Below, piece after piece: positions 1 to 5,045 of a DNA stretch of 6,893 bases. Position 1 is the stretch's first letter. Each line of letters opens with the position of its first letter. Source of the stretch: an uncultured Eubacteriales bacterium (GTDB lineage Bacteria > Bacillota > Clostridia > Oscillospirales > Acutalibacteraceae); NCBI GenBank assembly GCA_900319255.1, contig ONNU01000153.1:1-6893 (forward strand), given 5' to 3'. The notes below the pieces were generated by a model. That model was not told the origin of the DNA. It made no database searches and worked only from the letters and a program-made list of their open reading frames with translations. The position numbers were made by a program, and so were the translations under genes.

Positions 1-1395
1 CAGCAGGCTCAGAAGCCTCAGCAGGGCTATCAGTCAAATACCTATCAGTCACCGAACTATCAGAACGCATACCAGAGACCATACGGTAATAATGTTCCGT
101 ACAATGTTATGAATAATAACACAGCGCAGTCAAAACCCGCTAAGAAAGCTAAAAAGAGCGGCAGCGGAAAGACAGTCGGTCTTATCGCAGGTACACTTGC
201 TCTTGCGCTTTGCGTAGGCGTAGGCGGCGGAGTTCTCGGATCATATCTCGCAGGCGGAAACAGTATCACAGCTGAAACAAGCGCTTCTGAAAGCTCCTCT
301 GCAAAATCTGAAAGCTCGAAGTCAAACAGCTCTCTTGTCATCAACAAAGCAGAGCAGACCAGCACACAGCTGACATCCACTCAGGAAGTTGCTGCAAAGG
401 TCAAGGACGCTGTTGTAGAGATCACAACAGAGGTCACACAGTATGATGCTTTCTATGGTCAGTATGTATCTCAGGCAGCAGGCAGCGGCGTTATCATCTC
501 AGAGGATGGATATATCCTTACAAACAACCATGTTATTGAGGACGCTACTGAAATCACCGTAACGCTTACCAACAGCAAGACATATAAGGCAAAGCTCATC
601 GGCAAGGACGCTACACTTGATGTTGCGCTTATAAAGATCGAGGAAAAGGGACTTACCACAGCGACCTTCGGCGATTCATCAAAGCTCAGCGTCGGTCAGA
701 CAGCCATCGCTATCGGCAATCCTCTCGGCAGACTTGGAGGAACGGTTACAGACGGTATCATCAGCGCTCTTGACAGAGAGATCAAGATCGACGGCAAGAC
801 AATGAATCTTCTGCAGACAAATGCAGCGATCAACCCCGGCAATTCCGGCGGCGGTCTTTTCGATGCAAACGGCAACCTTATTGGTCTTGTAGTTGCAAAA
901 TCCAGCTCCACAAGCTCAGGAACAGCAGTTGAAGGACTTGGCTTTGCGATCCCTGTAAATGATATTGTTGATATTCTTGACGACCTCAAGGATGTCGGCT
1001 ATGTAACAGGCAGAGGCTCACTGGGAGTAAATGTAGTTACAGTCAGCGGCGAGAATGCAATGTTCATGTACAGAGTTGATAAGGAAGGCGTATATATCTC
1101 AGCAGTTACCGCTGGCGGCGCAGCTGAAAAGGCAGGTCTCCAGGTGGGCGACCTTATCGTTGAATTCAATGGTAAGTCTATTTCTCAGGGTTCAGATCTG
1201 ACATCTGCTGTATCAAAGCTTAAAGCAGGCACAAAGGTAGAGGTCAAGATCGAGCGTGACGGAAAAGAGCAGACTATTGAAGTAACTCTCGGTGAAAAAG
1301 CAGGTGATTCTTCAAGCGAAAGCAAGAAGACCCAGCAGGACGGGAATAACTACTACTATGGCAACGGCGGCAACGGCTTCTTCGGCATCAACTGA
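1..1395 (+). CDS. htrA: Membrane-anchored HtrA/DegP-like serine protease with PDZ domain (5'-truncated)
   Basis: Envelope quality-control protease that degrades or refolds misfolded proteins outside the cytoplasmic membrane. The frame is open from base 1, so the true start lies left of the window. The ATG at 109 has no Shine-Dalgarno sequence, and the 36 codons before it (rich in Gln, Tyr, Asn, Pro) read as a natural cytoplasmic extension. Numbering from that Met: a basic stretch (KPAKKAKK, 9-16), one membrane segment (about 22-47), a Ser-rich linker, then the trypsin-like domain. The catalytic triad is intact: His141 in TNNHVIED, Asp171 in LDVALIKI, Ser246 in NPGNSGGGL. A PDZ domain covers about 301-395 (GVYISAV, AEKAGLQVGDLI). 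The protein ends in a Gly/Asn/Tyr-rich tail (NNYYYGNGGNGFFGIN). Topology, by family knowledge, is cytoplasmic N-terminus with the protease outside. A strong terminator follows; the promoter is outside the window. Family assignment is very secure; the specific paralogue (HtrA, HtrB or YyxA type) is not resolved. Confidence 0.96.
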   Translation, partial: QQAQKPQQGYQSNTYQSPNYQNAYQRPYGNNVPYNVMNNNTAQSKPAKKAKKSGSGKTVGLIAGTLALALCVGVGGGVLGSYLAGGNSITAETSASESSSAKSESSKSNSSLVINKAEQTSTQLTSTQEVAAKVKDAVVEITTEVTQYDAFYGQYVSQAAGSGVIISEDGYILTNNHVIEDATEITVTLTNSKTYKAKLIGKDATLDVALIKIEEKGLTTATFGDSSKLSVGQTAIAIGNPLGRLGGTVTDGIISALDREIKIDGKTMNLLQTNAAINPGNSGGGLFDANGNLIGLVVAKSSSTSSGTAVEGLGFAIPVNDIVDILDDLKDVGYVTGRGSLGVNVVTVSGENAMFMYRVDKEGVYISAVTAGGAAEKAGLQVGDLIVEFNGKSISQGSDLTSAVSKLKAGTKVEVKIERDGKEQTIEVTLGEKAGDSSSESKKTQQDGNNYYYGNGGNGFFGIN

Positions 1396-1504
1396 TAAGT
1401 CAGCCCCATTCCGTAAGACCGGAGGTCAGATGCGCTTATAGCCGTATTCGCCGAAGGTCTGCATAATACAGATTATAAGATAAAATTTTTCATAATTTCT
1501 CCTT

Positions 1505-1545
1505 AAACCGAAGCCGGACTGATCTCCGGCTTCGGTTTTGTCTTG
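1505..1545 (+). terminator. Rho-independent terminator of htrA
   Basis: A perfect 14-bp stem (1505-1518 paired with 1525-1538) with a 6-nt loop CTGATC runs into a T-rich tract (GGTTTTGTCTT) on the plus strand. It lies 110 bp after the htrA stop codon. The minus-strand side of the stem is not followed by a T-run, so it acts mainly for plus-strand transcription. Confidence 0.9.
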
Positions 1546-1640
1546 TGCAAAAAAATATTTTTGCCGGTCTTTTGATAGGCTGCGGCGTGCGTGATCTCAA
1601 AAGCTATGGAAGGGAGAAAGATAAGGAATTTATCTTTGCG

Positions 1641-1680
1641 AAAAAACTGCCGTACTGCGTATAAAACGCGGTACGGCAGT
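1641..1680 (-). terminator. Rho-independent terminator of the minus-strand phosphoglucomutase gene
   Basis: ACTGCCGTAC (1646-1655) pairs perfectly with GTACGGCAGT (1671-1680). The stem extends inward by five pairs (one of them G-T) to a 5-nt loop at 1661-1665, giving about 15 bp. Read on the minus strand, the hairpin is followed at once by six T (1646-1641). It lies 16 bp past the phosphoglucomutase stop codon. Confidence 0.92.
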
Positions 1681-1696
1681 AAAATTATTAAGTATA

Positions 1697-3487
1697 TCAA
1701 GCGATACCAAGTATCTCTGTCATGGATTTTATCATCTTATCAGCGATGTTTCTTGCATCATCCTCAGATGTTCCCACAGCGGTGATATAGATCTTGATCT
1801 TAGGCTCAGTGCCTGAAGGTCTTACGATAGCAGCTCCGCCGCCCTGGAGGGAATAGGAAAGAACATTTGATTTGGGAAGATCAATGGTCTTTTTCTCCTT
1901 TGTATCAAGATCCATTGAGTAGGATTCAAGATAATCAGAAACACCGGTTACATTGAAGCCGGCGATAGCGGCAGGATGAGAAGCGCGGATGGAGGACATG
2001 ATATCAGCCATCTTCTGCATACCGGCAGAGCCTTCAAACTCGAAAGCGACTGTCTTGTTGAAATAATAGCCGAACTCATCATAAAGCTCGTTCATAACAT
2101 CATTAAGGCTCTTGCCCTTTGTGCGGTAGTAAGCAGCCATTTCGCAGATAAGCATAGAAGCAACAACAGCATCCTTATCTCTAACATAGCTTCCTGCAAG
2201 ATAACCGTAGCTTTCCTCAAAGCCGAAAACATATCTGTTTTCCTGATTCTTATTTTCAAGAAGGAGGATCTGCTCGCCGATATATTTGAAACCGGTAAGA
2301 ACATTTTTAAGATCGCAACCGTATTTTTCGCAAACCTTGTCAACAAGCTTGCTTGTAACGATAGTCTTTACAGCCACCGGCTCCTCGGGAAGAGTACCGT
2401 TTGCCATTCTGCAGCTGAGGATATAATTCATAAGCATTATACCTGTTTCATTGCCGCTCATAAGACGATAGCCGTTATCTACCTTTACAGCGATACCTAC
2501 ACGGTCGCTGTCGGGGTCTGTTGCAAGAAGAAGATCGGGCTGTTCCTTTTCGCAAAGCTCAAGACCAAGAGCAAGCGCTTCCTGGATCTCGGGGTTGGGA
2601 TAGGGGCAGGTGGTGAAATTGCCGTCAGGCATTTCCTGCTCGGGAACAATAACAACATCCTCAACGCCGTTTCTTGCAAGTATCTTTCTGACAAGCTTGT
2701 TTCCTGCGCCGTTAAGGGGAGTATATACTACTTTAAGACCGGAGCCCTTGCAGATGCCGGGGTTAACGGACTGAGCCTGGACATTCTCAAGATACTTTTC
2801 ATAAAGATCATCAGAGATCCATTCGATCATTCCGCTTTCAAGACCCTTTTCAAAGTCAACGAGCTTAATGCTTCCGTCAAAATAATCTACCTTTTCGATC
2901 TCCTCGAAAACAGCGTTTGCATTAACGTCAGTCATCTGACAGCCGTCGCTGCCGTAGCATTTGTAGCCGTTGTATTTAGCGGGGTTATGGCTTGCAGTTA
3001 CCATAATGCCGGCCTGGGTCTTAAGCTCTCTTACAGCGAAGGAAACAACAGGAGTAGGCTGAAGCTCTGTGCTGATATAAGCCTTGACGCCGTTAGCCGC
3101 AAGAACACAGGCAGCCTCTTTTGCAAAGACATCAGACTTTATTCTTGAATCATAAGAGATAGCAACAGCGGGGGACTCATATTTTTTATTAAGAAAATCA
3201 GCAAGACCCTGAGTTGCTCTGCGGACTGTATATATGTTCATTCTGTTTGTACCGGCTCCGATGATACCTCTCAGACCTGCGGTACCGAATTTAAGCTCTG
3301 TATAGAATCTTTCATAAACATCGGGCAGCTCTGAGGAGATCACCTCACGGACCTCATCTGCCTGATCGTTCAGCAGTTCAGCGATTTTATCTTTATTATT
3401 TACAGCAATATCATCAAGCTCACTGACCAGGTCAGGATCTTCATTTGCATTTTTAAGCCAGAGATTAAAAGATTTACCGATATTCAT
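1697..3487 (-). CDS. pgcA: Phosphoglucomutase / alpha-D-phosphohexomutase, long PgcA/PGM2-like form
   Basis: Cytoplasmic enzyme expected to interconvert glucose-1-phosphate and glucose-6-phosphate through a phosphoserine, linking glycolysis with glycogen and cell-surface glycan precursors. At 596 residues it matches the long PGM2/PgcA branch (about 580-600 aa) rather than the 450-aa phosphomannomutase/GlmM branch. All four signature loops are present: the active-site serine loop TASHNP with Ser166 (164-169), the Mg-binding loop DPDSDR (324-329), the sugar-specificity loop GFEESYGYL (422-430) and the C-terminal phosphate-binding loop RPSGTEP (556-562). The N-terminal FGTAGLRG (67-74) is also typical. 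The ATG is supported by AGGAGGT 7 nt upstream. The gene is monocistronic as seen: its own promoter upstream and a strong terminator 16 bp downstream. It faces htrA and diverges from the membrane-protein gene. Family certain; glucose is more likely than mannose as substrate, inferred from the subfamily. Confidence 0.95.
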   Translation of the reverse strand: MNIGKSFNLWLKNANEDPDLVSELDDIAVNNKDKIAELLNDQADEVREVISSELPDVYERFYTELKFGTAGLRGIIGAGTNRMNIYTVRRATQGLADFLNKKYESPAVAISYDSRIKSDVFAKEAACVLAANGVKAYISTELQPTPVVSFAVRELKTQAGIMVTASHNPAKYNGYKCYGSDGCQMTDVNANAVFEEIEKVDYFDGSIKLVDFEKGLESGMIEWISDDLYEKYLENVQAQSVNPGICKGSGLKVVYTPLNGAGNKLVRKILARNGVEDVVIVPEQEMPDGNFTTCPYPNPEIQEALALGLELCEKEQPDLLLATDPDSDRVGIAVKVDNGYRLMSGNETGIMLMNYILSCRMANGTLPEEPVAVKTIVTSKLVDKVCEKYGCDLKNVLTGFKYIGEQILLLENKNQENRYVFGFEESYGYLAGSYVRDKDAVVASMLICEMAAYYRTKGKSLNDVMNELYDEFGYYFNKTVAFEFEGSAGMQKMADIMSSIRASHPAAIAGFNVTGVSDYLESYSMDLDTKEKKTIDLPKSNVLSYSLQGGGAAIVRPSGTEPKIKIYITAVGTSEDDARNIADKMIKSMTEILGIA

Positions 3488-3494
3488 AAGTATT

Positions 3495-3501
3495 ACCTCC
3501 T
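3495..3501 (-). promoter_or_regulatory. Ribosome binding site of the phosphoglucomutase gene
   Basis: On the minus strand AGGAGGT lies 7 nt before the ATG at 3487. It is a near-perfect match to the 16S rRNA 3' end and fixes the start codon. Confidence 0.9.
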
Positions 3502-3549
3502 GAAAAGTCCCAAGGACACATTTCCTCTTTTACTTTTTTAGATAATAGT

Positions 3550-3578
3550 ATAATAACACATTTTCTTTCAGCTTTCAA
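3550..3578 (-). promoter_or_regulatory. Sigma-A-type promoter for the phosphoglucomutase gene
   Basis: On the minus strand TTGAAA (-35, 3578-3573) is followed by a 17-nt spacer and TATTAT (-10, 3555-3550). A TG one base before the hexamer forms an extended -10. Transcription would start near 3543, giving a leader of about 55 nt that ends with the strong RBS. Confidence 0.78.
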
Positions 3579-3710
3579 CAAGATATTGAAAAGAATTTAT
3601 TTTTTTGTTTTTAAGTATTGATAAATGAAATATTCATTCTTTGATTTTGTATAAAATACTGTCCGATTCACTAAATCGTGCAAAAAACATAAATTTATTT
3701 TTGATTTTGC

Positions 3711-3739
3711 TTGATATAGTAAGAATAATAAGTTAAAAT
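3711..3739 (+). promoter_or_regulatory. Sigma-A-type promoter for the membrane-protein gene
   Basis: TTGATA (-35, 3711-3716), a 17-nt spacer and TAAAAT (-10, 3734-3739) make a near-consensus housekeeping promoter. The predicted start, near 3746, leaves a leader of about 130 nt before the ATG at 3879. That is unusually long and contains the structures listed separately. Confidence 0.78.
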
Positions 3740-3772
3740 AGAATGTGGAAACGGCGGACGTATTTTTTAAAA

Positions 3773-3808
3773 GCGGGAGGAAAAGCATTGTGAACAGGCA
3801 TTTCCCGC
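3773..3808 (+). promoter_or_regulatory. Leader hairpin covering a Shine-Dalgarno-like sequence
   Basis: GCGGGA (3773-3778) pairs with TCCCGC (3803-3808), and two G-T pairs can extend the stem inward. The left arm contains GGGAGG (3775-3780), a good ribosome binding sequence 9 nt before a GTG at 3790, so folding would hide it. Structure seen in the sequence; the regulatory role is inference. Confidence 0.4.
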
Positions 3809-3813
3809 GCTGA
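3790..3813 (+). CDS. Possible 7-residue leader peptide (GTG start)
   Basis: A GTG at 3790 sits 9 nt after GGGAGG and opens a seven-codon frame reading (M)NRHFPR before TGA. Its stop overlaps the next ATG as TGATG. The spacing and the strength of the ribosome binding site are good, but frames this short occur by chance. No amino acid is enriched in a way that would suggest classical attenuation. Treat it as a candidate only. Confidence 0.25.
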   Translation: MNRHFPR

Positions 3814-3854
3814 TGTCACTGCGGTGTTCCGTTATCCTGAAATTTCGGGAATGA
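3813..3854 (+). CDS. Possible 13-residue second leader peptide, overlapping the first
   Basis: ATG at 3813 shares its A with the TGA of the preceding mini-frame and encodes MSLRCSVILKFRE before TGA at 3852-3854. It ends 24 nt before the ATG of the membrane-protein gene. The stop-start overlap would allow translational coupling. There is no independent evidence that it is translated. Confidence 0.2.
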   Translation: MSLRCSVILKFRE

Positions 3855-3860
3855 TTTTTT
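3835..3860 (+). promoter_or_regulatory. Weak terminator-like hairpin in the leader
   Basis: TCCTGA (3835-3840) pairs with TCGGGA (3845-3850), with one G-T pair and an AATT loop; six T follow at 3855-3860. The stem is short and there are four bases before the T-run, so it would be an inefficient terminator or attenuator at best. It sits in the leader just before the RBS of the membrane-protein gene. Confidence 0.3.
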
Positions 3861-3878
3861 GATTGAGAGGTAGATAAA

Positions 3879-4931
3879 ATGTCAGATGAAGAGAATCTCG
3901 GTACAGCGCAGCCTGCCGGTGATACGGAGGATGCAGCCGGGATGATAAATGAAAGCATTCCAGACGCAGATGATGCGCCGGAAATCACTGAGGCTTTTGA
4001 GAACGAGCATGAGCCGGATACCGGAGCAGCGCCGGAAAATGAAGCAGTCCCCGGAGCAGCAGCTCCGACGGTAACAGAAAAACCGTCAAAGCGAAGAAAA
4101 AAATATCATGCGCCCTTATATATAGCGCTGATAACACTGCTTTTCGGAATAATGTTTTTCTGCGGCTGGCAGTGCTTTTTCAATACGAATATTGACGGGA
4201 CATGGGGATTCACCATAAAGGGAGAAAAAAGCTCTGATGATATAGTATGCAATCTGAGCTTTGATGACACACAGGTGCGTTTTCAGTCATCGGGAACCGT
4301 TTATCTGGGAAGGCTTATGATAGAGGATGAAAACGGAAATGCTCTGAGAGATGATAAGGGCGATCCGGTTTTATCAATAATAATGAATGTCAATAACCAG
4401 CCTTCTGTATTCAAATTCAATTATGAGTTTGAGGGCAATATGTTTACCGGAAGAAAGCTTATGCTCACCGATCTTTCGGGTATGTTCCCGACTGAGGATT
4501 CAGATAAGAAAAATACAAAGGATTATGTAAAGCTTGACGGAAAGGAATACCGCATCTGGACGCTGACACCTTCTTCCGAGGATATAAAGATCACCGTTCC
4601 GAAGGATTTCAAAGCAGATGACAAGCTTGTGGGTTCATGGCTTTATAAATCAGAGGAAAGCGCAGAAGCGTTCACCTGGACATTTGAAAAGGACGGATAT
4701 TTCGAGCATATTACCTATGGCATCGAGGTTCACGGCAGCTATACCGTGAAGGATGGCGTTATAAGCATAAAATTCATACAATTCGGCAACAGCAAGAATG
4801 AGATCGTTGTCAAATACAAGCTTTCCGGCGATAAGCTTACGATCTATCAGGAAAATGACGGCGTAAAGCTGATGGAGCAGGAGCTGAAAAAGGTCTCCGA
4901 TAAGAATGCATTCAAAAGTGAGATAAAGTAA
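3879..4931 (+). CDS. Single-pass membrane protein with two lipocalin/DUF5640-like extracytoplasmic segments, function unknown
   Basis: I do not recognise a characterised homologue. The ATG has AGAGG 8 nt upstream. Residues 1-70 are strongly acidic (about 19 Asp/Glu) and rich in Ala and Pro, hence probably disordered. KRRKK (71-75) then precedes a single membrane segment at about 79-101 that contains Cys95 and Cys99. Positive charge before the segment predicts an inside N-terminus and an exported C-terminal part of about 250 residues. That part has two beta-rich sections, each opening with a similar motif: IDGTWGFTI (105-113) and LVGSWLYK (250-257). The second (about 246-338) has the rhythm of small DUF5640/lipocalin-like barrels: FTWTFEKDGYF, HGSYTVKDGVISIKF, VVKYKLSGDKLTIY. 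Such barrels are common in envelope proteins of gut Clostridia and may bind small hydrophobic ligands or glycans, but no ligand can be read from the sequence. The gene has its own promoter and a long leader; the next gene starts 114 bp downstream on the same strand. Confidence 0.9.
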   Translation: MSDEENLGTAQPAGDTEDAAGMINESIPDADDAPEITEAFENEHEPDTGAAPENEAVPGAAAPTVTEKPSKRRKKYHAPLYIALITLLFGIMFFCGWQCFFNTNIDGTWGFTIKGEKSSDDIVCNLSFDDTQVRFQSSGTVYLGRLMIEDENGNALRDDKGDPVLSIIMNVNNQPSVFKFNYEFEGNMFTGRKLMLTDLSGMFPTEDSDKKNTKDYVKLDGKEYRIWTLTPSSEDIKITVPKDFKADDKLVGSWLYKSEESAEAFTWTFEKDGYFEHITYGIEVHGSYTVKDGVISIKFIQFGNSKNEIVVKYKLSGDKLTIYQENDGVKLMEQELKKVSDKNAFKSEIK

Positions 4932-4963
4932 TGCATTATCCGGAGCGGCAGAATGTTTTTACA

Positions 4964-5023
4964 ATAATCAGCCGTTCGTAAAGCTGCAGGATATACTCTT
5001 TCAGATAAATGAGCGGCTATTAT
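4964..5023 (+). promoter_or_regulatory. Long inverted repeat upstream of the second phosphohexomutase
   Basis: AGCCGTTC (4970-4977) pairs with GAGCGGCT (5011-5018), with one G-T pair. After a single bulged C (4969) the stem continues through 4964-4968 with 5019-5023, for about 13 bp in all, enclosing a 33-nt loop. It fills most of the gap between the two plus-strand genes and ends 9 nt before the RBS. No T-run follows, so it is not a standard terminator. RNA processing, regulation or a protein-binding site are all possible. Confidence 0.45.
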
Positions 5024-5031
5024 AATAAAGT

Positions 5032-5038
5032 AAAGGAG
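5032..5038 (+). promoter_or_regulatory. Ribosome binding site of the second phosphohexomutase
   Basis: AAAGGAG is placed 7 nt before the ATG at 5046. It is the only start in this frame with a good ribosome binding site, and the protein family similarity begins directly after it. Confidence 0.88.
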
Positions 5039-5045
5039 AATTATT

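Larger units (their letters stand above)
1396..1696. other. Convergent intergenic region between htrA and the phosphoglucomutase gene
   Basis: This 301-bp gap holds no credible gene. Besides the two terminators it has three weaker inverted repeats: GCAAAAA/TTTTTGC (1547-1564), CTTTTGA/TCAAAAG (1569-1575 and 1597-1603, 21-nt loop) and AAAGATAA/TTATCTTT (1617-1624 and 1630-1637, 5-nt loop). The segment 1396-1500 shows no clear structure. No promoter-like element stands out on either strand. The reading frames that cross it are short, lack good ribosome binding sites and run into neighbouring genes. Confidence 0.6.
3488..3878. other. AT-rich divergent intergenic region
   Basis: This 391-bp region separates the divergent phosphoglucomutase and membrane-protein genes and carries a promoter for each. 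Between the promoters (3579-3710) it is strongly AT-rich with no supported gene. It contains the 10-mer TTTGATTTTG twice, at 3640-3649 and 3700-3709, exactly 60 bp apart, and a small dyad CGATT-CACTA-AATCG at 3664-3678 that could be an operator for either promoter. No known operator consensus was recognised. Confidence 0.6.

Noticed and set aside
1418..1470. Possible hairpin or structured RNA after htrA (GGAGGTCAG and GAAGGTCTG segments)
   Set aside because: The two similar segments are imperfect direct repeats, not inverted ones, and give no convincing stem.
1591..1785. A 64-codon plus-strand frame across the convergent gap
   Set aside because: It runs through the phosphoglucomutase terminator and into the 3' end of that gene on the opposite strand, with no domain or RBS support.
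1976..3148. A 390-codon plus-strand open frame inside the phosphoglucomutase gene
   Set aside because: It lies fully antisense to a gene with all family motifs, has no convincing RBS, and its translation shows no recognisable domain. It is a by-product of codon bias on the opposite strand.
3597..3788. A 63-codon minus-strand frame in the divergent intergenic region
   Set aside because: It overlaps both promoters, has no RBS, and its Phe/Leu/Lys/Asn-rich composition is what random AT-rich DNA gives.
4992..4997. TATACT as a -10 element for the second phosphohexomutase
   Set aside because: No -35-like hexamer lies at 16-18 nt upstream; TTTACA at 4958 is 28 nt away, too far.
5021..5026. A perfect TATAAT just before the second phosphohexomutase
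   Set aside because: A start about 7 nt downstream would fall inside the Shine-Dalgarno sequence, and no -35 hexamer is found at 16-18 nt. More likely it is AT-rich spacer and part of the inverted repeat.
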